DNA from: CAYTGM01 sp964437365
GTDB lineage: Bacteria; Sumerlaeota; Sumerlaeia; SLMS01
DNA: 64,000 bases
Reading direction: 5' to 3'
NCBI GenBank assembly: GCA_964437365.1
Contig: CAYTGM010000015.1
Coordinates: forward strand, 1-64,000
The position numbers were made by a program, and so were the translations under genes. Below are positions 44,547 to 53,255 of the stretch, piece after piece; position 1 is the stretch's first letter, and each line of letters starts with the position of its first letter. The notes beneath the pieces are model-generated. The model did no database searches. It was given only the letters and a program-made list of their open reading frames with translations, and was not told where the DNA came from.

Positions 44547-45533
44547 TTGAGTCAGCTAGAAATCAGAGAAGCAACGAAGGAAGATCAGAAACCCTGGCAT
44601 GATCTGTGGCTCAAAAACGGAGCACGTCTCCCTCATTTCTGGCACTGGACTGAATTCGCCGCCGAAGACGTTGGTGAGCCAGTCAGAGTTGTCGTTGAAG
44701 CACCGGACAAGACTCTCGTTGCAGGTTTCTCGTTTATCAGACGTAAGCGCAGAGGATTAACGATTCTGTCTCACCCAAGCCCAGCCCCGTGGTGCGGTGT
44801 CTTGCTGGCAAGAGATCAAGTTTCGAACGAAAGCTTCCTGAAAGATCTTTTCTCAGCATTCAGTAAGTTCTCCAAAACATTGGGATACTACATTGAAGTG
44901 ATCTTCCAGCCCGAGTTGTCAGATTTGAGACCTCTGATCTGGGAAGGCTGGCAAGTCGTTCCAAGGTATAACTATATACACCACCTGAAAGAGCCCGGTG
45001 AGCTCGAGCGGACCGCTGAAAACAGTGCCCGAAGACAAATCAGGAAGGCTCGGTCAAATAATCCAAAGATCCTGAAAGAGAGTGATCAACTTGAGAATTT
45101 GTTGTCTCTCTGGGGGAAAACGAAGAAACGCCAGAGCATACCCAACTGGGTGTCTGATGGCTGCTTCAAAAGGATCATGGGTTTACAGAAGATGGAAAGT
45201 ACCCGGTCCTGCCTCGGATCTTATGCGTTAACGATTGGGAGTGAGGAATCTTCAGAGATCTCTGCGGGTGGAGTATTTGCCCGAGATTCAGAACGGCTTT
45301 ATTACCTCCTCGGTGCTGCATCACTAGAGGAAGAGAGCCTGAAAGGGGCTCCTTCTCTGCTCCATGCAGAAATCACTGATCAGATTCTGGAGGAAGTTGG
45401 TCCGATTACCTATGATTGGGTTGGAGCAAATACTCCATCGGTGGCCCAGTTTAAGAAGAAGTTCAGGCCTGAGCTGGAGATCACATACAAAGCGAGTTTT
45501 AAGGGTGGGATTTCACGCTATCTGTTACCATAA
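44547..45533 (+). CDS. FemAB/GNAT-like acyltransferase family protein
   Basis: The 328-residue cytoplasmic protein starts with a GNAT-like first half (LEIREATKEDQKPWHDLWL, then WHWTEFAAEDVG). A central HHLKEPGELERTAENSARRQ segment is like the conserved region of FemAB/FemX proteins and polysaccharide-cluster FemAB-like acetyltransferases. The second half has ISAGGVFARDSERLYYLLGA and the C-terminal KKKFRPELEITYKASFKGG, also typical. FemX enzymes add amino acids from aminoacyl-tRNA to peptidoglycan; many FemAB-like proteins instead act in exopolysaccharide clusters. TTG 44547 has CAGGAG about 8 bases upstream. The substrate is unknown. Confidence 0.8.
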   Translation: MSQLEIREATKEDQKPWHDLWLKNGARLPHFWHWTEFAAEDVGEPVRVVVEAPDKTLVAGFSFIRRKRRGLTILSHPSPAPWCGVLLARDQVSNESFLKDLFSAFSKFSKTLGYYIEVIFQPELSDLRPLIWEGWQVVPRYNYIHHLKEPGELERTAENSARRQIRKARSNNPKILKESDQLENLLSLWGKTKKRQSIPNWVSDGCFKRIMGLQKMESTRSCLGSYALTIGSEESSEISAGGVFARDSERLYYLLGAASLEEESLKGAPSLLHAEITDQILEEVGPITYDWVGANTPSVAQFKKKFRPELEITYKASFKGGISRYLLP

Positions 45534-45536
45534 AAA

Positions 45537-45560
45537 CTGGCCCTCCCTTGGGAGAGCCAG
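45537..45560 (-). terminator. Bidirectional hairpin terminator between FemAB-like and ferredoxin genes
   Basis: CTGGCCCTCCC pairs with GGGAGAGCCAG (one mismatch) around a TT loop. On the minus strand it is followed by TTTTT, so it serves the ferredoxin gene well. On the plus strand there is no T-run. Confidence 0.75.
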
Positions 45561-45592
45561 ATAATTGTGCGTTAACAAATAGTTAAGTAAAC

Positions 45593-45829
45593 TTATTCGT
45601 CGCCATCGCAACCGATTGCTTCAACAGGGCACCCTTCGAGGGCATCCATGCAGAGTTGAAACTCTGTTTCATCAGCAGGCTGTTTGGTGACAAACGAGTA
45701 GCCTTTTTCGTCATCGCGAGCGAAATTATCTGGTGCAGTTGCACGGCAGGCATCACAATCGATGCACTGATCATCTACATAGAATTTGCCTTCAGCATTT
45801 TCGGGGAGCTTATTTTCTTTATCCGCCAT
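45593..45829 (-). CDS. Single-cluster [4Fe-4S] ferredoxin
   Basis: The 78-residue acidic electron carrier starts at ATG 45829 (GGAGA 8 bases upstream). The frame is open further upstream, but the family begins here. The cluster ligands are Cys22, Cys25, Cys28 (CIDCDAC) and Cys67 in GCPVEAIG. Cys60 and Cys74 are additional, Cys60 being placed like the disulfide cysteine of some monocluster ferredoxins. Length and spacing match bacterial 6-8 kDa ferredoxins. No redox partner is adjacent; the gene is monocistronic with a terminator downstream. Confidence 0.93.
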   Translation of the reverse strand: MADKENKLPENAEGKFYVDDQCIDCDACRATAPDNFARDDEKGYSFVTKQPADETEFQLCMDALEGCPVEAIGCDGDE

Positions 45830-46035
45830 CGAACTTTTCTCCAATAGATTTCTAGGTGACTTCGTTATCCACGCTTCGTTGGGTTGCAGATTGGAAACTG
45901 GAAAAGCGGCTGACTGCAAGGGCCATTTCTTTTCTACCTGTCTGCAGGGGGCAAAGCTTATGCCAGCGCTTTATTTCCAGAATCAACCAAAAGATGTGAA
46001 TTTGTCCCAAGTGAAGGGCATGGAGCAATTAACCA

Positions 46036-46064
46036 TTGACCTGACCCTCAGGATCACCTTGATT
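46036..46064 (+). promoter_or_regulatory. Possible sigma-70 promoter of tRNA-Ser
   Basis: TTGACC at 46036-46041 is a good -35. It is 17 bases from TTGATT at 46059-46064, a weak -10. Transcription would start a few bases before the tRNA. Confidence 0.3.
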
Positions 46065-46078
46065 TTCAAGCCCTTTGT

Positions 46079-46168
46079 GGACAGGTGGCCGAGCGGCTTA
46101 AGGCGCACGCCTGGAACGCGTGTATACGGGAAACTGTATCGAGGGTTCGAATCCCTCCCTGTCCGCCA
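46079..46168 (+). tRNA. tRNA-Ser (anticodon GGA), CCA encoded
   Basis: The 90-base gene folds as a class II tRNA. The acceptor stem GGACAGG (46079-46085) pairs with CCTGTCC (46158-46164), then discriminator G and encoded CCA. The D arm is GCCGAGCGGCTTAAGGC. The anticodon stem CACGC/GCGTG holds the loop CTGGAAC, giving anticodon GGA for Ser UCC/UCU. A long variable arm follows (about TATACGGGAAACTGTATC), then the T arm GAGGGTTCGAATCCCTC. The long variable arm and GGA anticodon fix the identity as serine. Confidence 0.97.
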
Positions 46169-46268
46169 TCTCATCTTCCAGCATTGAAGCTGCACAACTT
46201 AGAGTTTTTGTTTCTGAATTTGTCCCCATTTTTGTGCCCAAAGCCTTTGTGATTTCTTCGCGCTTCCA

Positions 46269-47234
46269 TCAGCCAGAGGACCCAACCATTTTCGAGATGA
46301 GTCTGACAAGAGTGAGAAACAGGAAGAAGCACCCAATAACTCCCGTCGTATAGCCCATGCTCATTCTCAAAAAAGTGTCTCCTTGCGAACTCTTTTCTCT
46401 ACGAGGCCGGTCCAAGATCATCACGATGAATGGAAGCACAACGACGATCCCTGTGAACATAACTAAACTACTCTCGTCATTTGATTGTGATGTCAGTAGC
46501 GCACCGTACCAAAAACCGAAAACGAGTGAACCCATCCAGGGCATCTTCTTCGCCAGACGGTCATCACCTTCCAGCAGCATCTCACGGCCTGTATAGACCA
46601 GACCAAGAGCTGCGAACGCCAGGACAGGGACCAATGGCAACGTAAACACTCCATAGGCGCCCATGATCCAGCCAAAGACAGTTGACAAAACAAACGCAAA
46701 GCCTGCAGCCGCTAAGCTCGTCCTATCTCTACTCAAATAGACCAGGGAGATCGTATAGAGTGCGCCGAAAACAAAGACAAATAACCCTTCATATGAGCTT
46801 CGCTGAAGCTTCTCTGCCCTTTGACCCTCATGGGTGATCGTGGTGAATCGGAGATAAGGGTCGGAGGGTAAAACTCGTGTTGTAAAGACAGGCAAATCGA
46901 GGCGATTGACTTCTGCGAAGACTTCGACTTTTGTTCTGCTGAGGCCTTTGATGAAGACAGGTTCTCCGGCTTGAGGCTCGTACTCTGCAATCACCATACG
47001 TTCCTTGTAATAACCGTTCAGGAATAGCCCCAAAGGCTCCTCCAAAGTTTTCACACCTTCGGGGAACTCAACGTATATCCCCAACCGTTGATTGTCACCA
47101 GACGCTGGAACCTTCCATATTACTTCATAGACAGCTGGACTTGTTTCCTGCAATTTCAGGTAAGCAGGACGTACTTCATGTGCAGACAAGGGGGAGATGA
47201 AGAGAGCGAGCAGGATGAGGAATACAATGCGCAT
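46269..47234 (-). CDS. HupE/UreJ-family membrane protein
   Basis: The 321-residue protein has a signal peptide ending PLSA and mature start HEVRPAYLKLQETSPAVYEV, the signature of the HupE/UreJ family. A beta-rich periplasmic domain of about 130 residues follows, then about six or seven transmembrane helices (from about 150). Family members are linked to metal (nickel or cobalt) handling only in a subset; the group with the HEVRPAYL domain has no known function. It is the last gene of a three-gene operon, 3 bases after the PpiC gene. The canonical histidine-rich metal motif of HupE helix I (HPxxGxDH) is not visible. Confidence 0.87.
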   Translation of the reverse strand: MRIVFLILLALFISPLSAHEVRPAYLKLQETSPAVYEVIWKVPASGDNQRLGIYVEFPEGVKTLEEPLGLFLNGYYKERMVIAEYEPQAGEPVFIKGLSRTKVEVFAEVNRLDLPVFTTRVLPSDPYLRFTTITHEGQRAEKLQRSSYEGLFVFVFGALYTISLVYLSRDRTSLAAAGFAFVLSTVFGWIMGAYGVFTLPLVPVLAFAALGLVYTGREMLLEGDDRLAKKMPWMGSLVFGFWYGALLTSQSNDESSLVMFTGIVVVLPFIVMILDRPRREKSSQGDTFLRMSMGYTTGVIGCFFLFLTLVRLISKMVGSSG

Positions 47235-47237
47235 CGA

Positions 47238-48131
47238 CTATTTCCCACCAGATGCGTTCTTGGAAGGGATCGATTCAGTATCGCCCGACTCCTCTACAAC
47301 AACGGTATATTGATCAAGAAGCGACTGATAGAAGTTCTTCTTAGCTTCCTCTTGTTTTTCGCGGACATACTCGCGTAAGACTCTTCCTCTGACTTCCTCA
47401 AGTTCAGGATAACGCCCCCCAGATTTATCAACGATATAGACGAGATGGGCTCCATAGGCTGATGCGATAGGCCCCTGCCAGACCTCAGATTCAAGTGTTG
47501 AGAGTGAATCCACGAATTGTTTACCCAGTTGCGAACTAATAGAGTACTCGGCTTCATCGGTGAAAACTTGAGGAAGCATGTAGCTATCCCCGAGCTTCGA
47601 TATATCGGCCTGATCTTTCTCTCTGTTCAGCCGCTGGAGCAAGCCGGTGGTGAATTCATCAAACTGCTCACCGTATTTTTCCGGGTCCAGAAAAACCTGG
47701 AGAAATGTATAGCGCTGATCGAGTCGAAAGGTTTCTTTGTTCTCTTCGAGATAAGCTCTCAGATCATCTTCAGTTGGAGTTTCTACTTCAAATTCCTCGC
47801 CGATGAATTCCATTTTCTGTTGAAGTCGTTGCCTGATAACAGAGTCGTTTCGATCCAGTCCGAGCTTGCGCGCTTCTCGCGCGTAGACCTCTTGCTCAAT
47901 GTGAGCTTCAATAAGAGCATTAACTTCTTTTTCGGTTGGTGATCGCTGCCACACCTTTTTGAACGTGGCGATCTGATGGTCGATCTGGCCCTGTGAAATA
48001 AGGATCTTTGGAGGTTCCTCTATTTCCTCTACTGGAACCTCCTCAGATGGTGATAAGAATTGATAGAGTGCAAAAACGGCCGCTCCTGCGAGGAGGAAAT
48101 GCAGGAGCGGCTCCTTGATAAGTTTCTTCAT
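47238..48131 (-). CDS. Membrane-anchored peptidyl-prolyl isomerase (PpiC/parvulin type)
   Basis: The 297-residue protein has one N-terminal membrane helix (about 10-27, HFLLAGAAVFALYQFLS). A SurA-like N-terminal helical region follows (ISQGQIDHQIATFKKVWQRS and EAHIEQEVYAREARKLGLDR), then a parvulin-like domain (about 130-270; RYTFLQVFLD, GPIASAYGAHLVYIVDKSGG). The helical region matches periplasmic foldases that open with ITEGQIxxLxxxFxRxWQRxP. It would assist folding of exported proteins. It lies 10 bases after the DUF3604 gene and 3 before HupE. AGAGGA precedes the ATG. Confidence 0.88.
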   Translation of the reverse strand: MKKLIKEPLLHFLLAGAAVFALYQFLSPSEEVPVEEIEEPPKILISQGQIDHQIATFKKVWQRSPTEKEVNALIEAHIEQEVYAREARKLGLDRNDSVIRQRLQQKMEFIGEEFEVETPTEDDLRAYLEENKETFRLDQRYTFLQVFLDPEKYGEQFDEFTTGLLQRLNREKDQADISKLGDSYMLPQVFTDEAEYSISSQLGKQFVDSLSTLESEVWQGPIASAYGAHLVYIVDKSGGRYPELEEVRGRVLREYVREKQEEAKKNFYQSLLDQYTVVVEESGDTESIPSKNASGGK

Positions 48132-48141
48132 GAATCCTCTA

Positions 48142-50085
48142 TTATGGCGTATACCAGATTGGGGATGTATAGGCGCGTTCCTGAACGCTCATTGGAACTT
48201 CATCAGGCATTTCTACCTTAAATCGATTCGCGTCATATGCAGTCCAGCGCGGTGTCGGAATTTGAATCACCCGTGCATAGTAGAAAGCTTTCAGGTCCGG
48301 GTTAAAATCTGGATCTTCCCAAACAGTGATAAGCTCAGGTGCTCCGATACTATTCGTCCAGGTGGCGTTTTGAGCGTCAACGGTATTGCCAACCGCGGGA
48401 ACTTTTCCATCGGGACCTTTTTTCCTGTCTCCTGACCAGACGACATCATATACCTGCTCATGGGTTTCCCCATCCTCATCCAGCCACCCTTTAACGATCT
48501 GAATTCGATCCAGGTTGCCCCCGATAGGATCTCGGAGCGCAGCGACCAGGAAAGTAGGTGCTGTATCGGCAGGTGCGTCAGTCAGGTCGCCTCCCATAGG
48601 AACCCCCTTATCATACCCGATCCATCCGGGCTCGCGCGCTGCAGCGTCTTCAGCCGTGAATTCCCAGCCACCGAAGAAACGTACAGACATGCGAGGTCCA
48701 GTCGAAGCGTAAGTTTCACGTCGCTTCATTGCATCCCAGATTGATTCCCGTGTATTTTCATGCGCCCAGACGGCTGTATATCCCGCCGAGGCCATCTCCC
48801 AACCGAGTATTGTGCGATCTTCGAACGAGAAAGCCAGGTGCTCCCAGCGGCTCGCTGATGGCTCAACTCCCGAGTGTTTACCGAAGAAATTATCCTCTTC
48901 TGCGGTAGTTAATGCCGTGTGTGAATCAGTACCAGCAGCCATCCCGAATTTGAAGGGGTTGGTGCCGAGCTTTTCTTCAAGCATAAGCCCGTTGCGATAC
49001 GCCTGACGTGCATATTCATACTGAATCATATCGTCTTCTTTTGGTATAAGGTTCAAGTTTCCTTTATCCCAGGTTTCAAAATCGGCAAATTCGTCATTTG
49101 GGGAAAGCATCGGGTGCGCTTCTCCATCACCTTTAATCTGAGTGACTTCGTAGAGAGGCTCCCACTTCTGTCTTTCCTTGGCGTATGATTCGGTCAACGG
49201 GCCGCCGGTATAGGTCTCGAGGGCGAACATGGTTCCGTTCGACAGGTTTCCGTTGTGAGGAATGGCGAGAATCTTACCACCTGTTGTTTCTTCATAGGTT
49301 CCCATCCATTTCCAGAGATTCTCCACATCATTACTCTCGAAGGTGGTATATGGCGTAACTTGATCGGCGAAATCTTTACCATCGCGATAGACAAGATTTC
49401 GATGGAGGTTATTACCTTGAGAAGGGTTCGGGGTCCATTCGTAACCGATGAAAGCGGTAAAGCGACCCGGCTCATTGTACCTTTCAATGATCTCTGTATA
49501 CTTCACCCAGGTATCCTGAAGGAAATCTTTATCTTTGGAAATGTCAGGCAGAGTTCCTTCCCCTTGCATTTCGATCGCCTCCATGGCGGCAAGGAAAGCT
49601 CTGTCTAGACCGGCATTCATCTCCGTATTCCACTTTTTCAGTAGAGGGTCTTCCATGAGTTCCGGAGAACCTCCCCGGACTTCTGCTGTAAATCCAAGAG
49701 AATCGGAATGGTCTGTCATGACGACCCAATCCAGAGGTCTGGAGAGTTTTGCAGGGACATCAAAAGTCGAGTTAACCTGTTCTCCGCGAGCGAAGCGGAG
49801 GGCGTCTTCGGGGCTCAGGGTTGTTACAAACCCTGCGTCAAAAGACCAGCCGGTATGGAGATGCTGATCACCCCACAATGGACGAGTGGGAAATTTGGCA
49901 TTGGCATAGGGTGAGAAGCTGCGGGTTCCAAGGGTCTTCATTTCCTTGATGCGGGCGGGATCAATCTGTCCCATGTCCCCATGAGTGACGGTTTCATTAG
50001 CGTGGACTAAGGCGCCGGAAAGTAGAAGGAAGAAAAACATCCCTCCTGTAACGCGAGCCTGATGATTCAACTTTGTGCAACTCAT
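48142..50085 (-). CDS. DUF3604 (PHP-like) exported protein
   Basis: The exported protein of about 647 residues has a signal peptide (FFFLLLSGALVHA). The start is taken at ATG 50085, which puts the signal at the N-terminus; an upstream in-frame start at 50112 adds nine residues. The family fold is PHP-like. Metal-binding patterns are visible in LWGDQHLHTGWSFDAG, WVVMTDHSD, IPHNGNLSNG and AAGTDSHTA. A conserved PRMSVRFFGGWEF motif and C-terminal QERAYTSPIWYTP are typical. The family often precedes PpiC and HupE-type genes, as here, but its reaction is unknown. It heads the operon. Confidence 0.92.
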   Translation of the reverse strand: MSCTKLNHQARVTGGMFFFLLLSGALVHANETVTHGDMGQIDPARIKEMKTLGTRSFSPYANAKFPTRPLWGDQHLHTGWSFDAGFVTTLSPEDALRFARGEQVNSTFDVPAKLSRPLDWVVMTDHSDSLGFTAEVRGGSPELMEDPLLKKWNTEMNAGLDRAFLAAMEAIEMQGEGTLPDISKDKDFLQDTWVKYTEIIERYNEPGRFTAFIGYEWTPNPSQGNNLHRNLVYRDGKDFADQVTPYTTFESNDVENLWKWMGTYEETTGGKILAIPHNGNLSNGTMFALETYTGGPLTESYAKERQKWEPLYEVTQIKGDGEAHPMLSPNDEFADFETWDKGNLNLIPKEDDMIQYEYARQAYRNGLMLEEKLGTNPFKFGMAAGTDSHTALTTAEEDNFFGKHSGVEPSASRWEHLAFSFEDRTILGWEMASAGYTAVWAHENTRESIWDAMKRRETYASTGPRMSVRFFGGWEFTAEDAAAREPGWIGYDKGVPMGGDLTDAPADTAPTFLVAALRDPIGGNLDRIQIVKGWLDEDGETHEQVYDVVWSGDRKKGPDGKVPAVGNTVDAQNATWTNSIGAPELITVWEDPDFNPDLKAFYYARVIQIPTPRWTAYDANRFKVEMPDEVPMSVQERAYTSPIWYTP

Positions 50086-50243
50086 GATAGTCAGCCTTTC
50101 TCTGTTCGGCATTTCATTAAAGTTCTATGTGGTTCATTTTATCTTTATTGAACATGTAAGTCAGGTTTCATGCCGCATCAATCAGATTCTGATGATAGTG
50201 GCGCTTTCAAATACCCGTTCCCTGGTTATTGAGTTGCAACCTC

Positions 50244-51212
50244 TTACTCGACTGAAAATGCGTCCAGTTCTACAGGTAATGTATCTGTAGAACTCTGACC
50301 ATTGAATCCATTGCCGCCAGGCGTTCCTACAAAAGTGTTTGTGACACTTCCACCCGAACCTCTCAAAACATTCAACGAACCTGTGTTTGTATTGACGTAC
50401 CAGAGGACGATCCTGCCGCCGCCTCCACCGCCGCCACCAGAAGTGGATCCCGTGCCGCCATTACCACCTGAAGCATCAATAGTTCCGCTGAAGTCGAGAT
50501 CCCCCGCGGAGTTACCGTGAACAAAAACACCGCCTCCACTACCTCCACCGGCGCCGCTTCCTGCATTTGCACCGGAAGCGTCTATATTACCAGACAACGT
50601 CAGTGTTCCCGTGGAGCCAAGTTCAAGTCCACCGCCACCTCCACCGCCGCTGCCACCGCCTGATCGGCCACCGCCACCGCTGCCGCCTTGCAGCTGAGTT
50701 GTCAAGTTTCCGTAGGTTGAACCAGCACCACCAAAAAAACCGCCTGCGACTCCCCCAGCTCCCCCGAACCCCGCACCATCATTTGCCGTTCCTGCACCGC
50801 TTCCTGAACCAGAATTTCCCGGAGACCCGCCGCTTCCTCCTCCTGGCCCGCCTGTGACGCCGCTTGCAGCAACGTCTATATTACCAGCAACAATCATCGT
50901 TCCTTTAGAGAGAAGGGCCAGCGGGCGCGACCCACTTGCTGTGATCGTCCGCGCAGCATCCAGGTTAAAAGAGTCAAACGTAAAGACCGCGATGCCTCCA
51001 TCATCGACCCCTGTCGCTGTTTCACCGCCGGTCATCGAAAGAGTTGAGGTATCAATCGTGACATCAGAGGCCGGATCGAAATCTCCATCACCGACAGTTG
51101 TAAAGCTGTTCGGATTTAGCGGAGCAGCGGAGGATGTCACAGGACATAAAGCTCCGAAGGTTGCTGCAAGGGATGTGATCAGAGCTGCATTGACTTTACC
51201 GAACGTGTTCAT
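50244..51212 (-). CDS. Secreted glycine-rich protein with LPVELDAFSVE tail
   Basis: The protein of about 322 residues is exported, with a signal peptide in the first 28 residues (AALITSLAATFGALCPVTSSAA). ATG 51212 is preferred over the upstream in-frame Met codons because it gives a clean signal. A beta-helix-like start (TIDTSTLSMTGGE, FDSFNLDAARTITASGSRPL) is followed by long Gly/Ser-rich runs alternating with LTLSGNIDASGANAG-type strands, resembling autotransporter or filament passenger repeats. The last 11 residues LPVELDAFSVE match the tail of the gene at 51521. No membrane anchor or sorting signal of a known type is present. Function unknown. Confidence 0.75.
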   Translation of the reverse strand: MNTFGKVNAALITSLAATFGALCPVTSSAAPLNPNSFTTVGDGDFDPASDVTIDTSTLSMTGGETATGVDDGGIAVFTFDSFNLDAARTITASGSRPLALLSKGTMIVAGNIDVAASGVTGGPGGGSGGSPGNSGSGSGAGTANDGAGFGGAGGVAGGFFGGAGSTYGNLTTQLQGGSGGGGRSGGGSGGGGGGGLELGSTGTLTLSGNIDASGANAGSGAGGGSGGGVFVHGNSAGDLDFSGTIDASGGNGGTGSTSGGGGGGGGRIVLWYVNTNTGSLNVLRGSGGSVTNTFVGTPGGNGFNGQSSTDTLPVELDAFSVE

Positions 51213-51288
51213 AGGACAATCTCTCATGTGGTGGGCTTGGCTCTTCTTTAACCGGGTTAGGGTAAGGATGAGACTCACCGTGACAACT

Positions 51289-51300
51289 GAAAACGTTTTC
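51289..51300. promoter_or_regulatory. Perfect 12-bp palindrome GAAAACGTTTTC, possible operator
   Basis: It lies about 77 bases upstream of the minus-strand gene start at 51212. A symmetric site with central CG is the style of LacI/GalR-family operators. No such regulator is in the window, so this is only a candidate. Confidence 0.3.
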
Positions 51301-51457
51301 GCTCTTGAAGAATCATTTCAGCCACACACCAAACCAGGGGTCTCTTCAGTGTCTGGTGCATCGGCAAGCAAGAGACTATTAAGGAGGAAGCAGCAGACAC
51401 GAACCTAAAAAGCAGGGGACTTCCAGGGGGGTGAAAACGGTTACGAGAGAAGGAATG

Positions 51458-51484
51458 AAAAAGGCCGGTCACGAATGACCGGCC
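51458..51484 (-). terminator. Rho-independent terminator after the LPVELDSFLVE gene
   Basis: GGCCGGTCA (51463-51471) pairs perfectly with TGACCGGCC (51476-51484) around CGAA. On the minus strand it is followed by TTTTT. It separates the two LPVELD genes into different transcripts. Confidence 0.93.
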
Positions 51485-51520
51485 AGAATTCGCTAAAGGA
51501 GCGAAGGTAGCCGTTATAGG

Positions 51521-52312
51521 TTATTCAACAAGGAAGCTGTCCAGCTCTACGGGAAGGGCAGCTGAAGAATAATTCACAGGGTCAGGCGCAGCTGCACCAA
51601 AGTCAACCGCACCATTTCCATAGTTGCCATCAGAGCCACCCGCAGGAGAAATAAACATGTTGCTGAGGAAAGCACCATCACTCATATACATTGCGAAGAG
51701 GTCGATATCCGTTCCGTCCACTTCAAGATCGGTTCCCACACCGTCTGTCGACATGGTCAAAGCGACCTCAATACCTTGGGTGGTAGATCCACTTGCAACG
51801 TTTGCAGCGACATCGCCATCGGAGATATCTCCAATGAATAAGCTAGACCCACCACCTCCGCCGGAAGTACCTGCGAGAGTGTAGAGATCAACGAAGAAGT
51901 TGGTTTGCCCTGCATTGGTCCCGACCACCAGGGCGTAATCTGCTTCGAAGCCAGCGTCAAAGCTTGTCCCACTATTAAAATCATCGACGCCTTGAGGGGC
52001 GGAAGTTCTTCCAAAATCTCCGTTGGTGTATCCGCCTGCGCGGCTGTCGATGAAGACGACCATGCGGTTGCCATCCTGAACATTGCCGGCAATACCGAGG
52101 TAGAGAGTTCCCGATTCAGCGAAGGCATAGAGCGCATTAATTTCATGACCGGCTCCGAAACCTGGAGATGGTCCACCGGTATTGTCATCGATCAGTGTGT
52201 AATCACCATCCGTGAGCGTTCCATCAACTGTTGGCGTTGCAAGAGCCGTTGACACCAGCAATCCCATAATTGGGGCCAGCGCGATGCTAGAAAATTTCAA
52301 GGGGGACTTCAT
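51521..52312 (-). CDS. Secreted protein resembling Bacteroidota T9SS cargo, with LPVELDSFLVE tail
   Basis: The 263-residue exported protein starts at ATG 52312, preceded by AAAGGAAG, with a signal peptide to about residue 25 (LLVSTALATPTVDG). The frame is open upstream, but those codons precede the signal. The domain has LYLGIAGNVQDGNRMVVFID, GRTSAPQGVDDFNSGTSFDAG and FEADYALVVG. From memory this layout occurs in secreted proteins of Bacteroidota that carry a type IX sorting domain after an LPVELxSF linker. Here the chain ends exactly at LPVELDSFLVE, with no sorting domain. The function is unknown; surface location is inferred. Confidence 0.75.
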   Translation of the reverse strand: MKSPLKFSSIALAPIMGLLVSTALATPTVDGTLTDGDYTLIDDNTGGPSPGFGAGHEINALYAFAESGTLYLGIAGNVQDGNRMVVFIDSRAGGYTNGDFGRTSAPQGVDDFNSGTSFDAGFEADYALVVGTNAGQTNFFVDLYTLAGTSGGGGGSSLFIGDISDGDVAANVASGSTTQGIEVALTMSTDGVGTDLEVDGTDIDLFAMYMSDGAFLSNMFISPAGGSDGNYGNGAVDFGAAAPDPVNYSSAALPVELDSFLVE

Positions 52313-53255
52313 GATTCGATCTTCCTTTCTGTGTTCATTACTTTTCTGACTACCCGAGAATTCACAAAGAAATCCCCGATTAATTGCTAAGGGTGCTTCA
52401 AATACTTCCCTTTTGGCAAGGATTTTTTGGAGCGCAGGTGCAACTTTTATGCAAAAGAGGACTGAGAAACCCATTCGTCCGAAAGCAGCAAAACCACTGT
52501 TTTAGTAGGCATTTAGAAACCTTACGCCAGAAGACAAGATAGCCACCAAGGGTAAGAAACACTTATGCCGCAAACTGATTGCACATATTTTTGCACAAAG
52601 TTCACCGAACTCTAATGTGTACTATTTAGACTGTCAATGTACCTCAAAGAAGCCAGAGAGCCTTCGTGACCAACGCGCACTCGCAACGTTTTTCGGTCAC
52701 GGTCGAGGTGGGTTCTTGATCACTCAGATTAGATTTCTTTCCCCGTTCAAAATTTCATGGGATATCAGAAGGAGAATAAACCCATTTAGAGCTCCCATCT
52801 CGTCGCACACTCCCTTTCGATTTCGGATAATTTATCTACTTTTCGATTCGGAGAGACGAAGAGTCGAAATCCTGGATCCAGCTTGTCCAAAAAGAAGCCG
52901 CCATCTTCACATGCAAAATTTGCCCTCCCTTGCAGCGATGCTACCACCTCTGATTCTCTTGAATTTAGTCCGATCCATCTCACTCTCGATGCTCACTGAT
53001 TGAGTACTGAAATGTCTATATGTTGCACGATTTTAGCCACCTGATTGTCGCCGCGTGGAATTATCTAGTGCCATGAAAAAAGACGAATGATTCCCTCTAG
53101 CTCTCAATTTAGGAAAGATTTCTAAATCACTTCTGCTCCCTCCAATCAGCGCTGCAATTTTCGAGAAACTTTTTTTCCGAATCGACGCAACACCAGGCAC
53201 TGCTTTACGTCTTGGTTAGTAACGACATTGAAAGGGAACTTACGGGGAACTTATT
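52313..53255. other. Long gene-poor region upstream of a secreted-protein gene
   Basis: About 940 bases hold no convincing protein; the longest plus frame (52617-53003) has unnatural composition and no ribosome site. The region left of 52450 presumably contains the promoter of the minus-strand gene at 52312. Two TGTGCAA-like words, TTTGTGCAAAA and ATGTGCAATC, stand close together at about 52579-52600 (minus strand). Nothing else is identifiable. Confidence 0.5.

Noticed and set aside
45983..46195. Minus-strand frame across the tRNA gene
   Set aside because: It lies over the tRNA-Ser gene and its flanks; its translation is that of the antisense of the tRNA.
50302..50857. Plus-strand Pro-rich frames over the Gly-rich gene
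   Set aside because: They are the antisense of glycine codons (CCG/CCA runs) in the secreted protein gene.
51521..52312. Type IX secretion system cargo
   Set aside because: The domain resembles T9SS cargo, but no sorting domain follows the LPVELDSF stretch and no Por/Gld gene is in the window. I keep only the similarity.
52617..53003. 128-codon plus-strand frame in the large intergenic region
   Set aside because: No ribosome site, unnatural composition with scattered Arg/Ser/Leu, and no resemblance to a domain.
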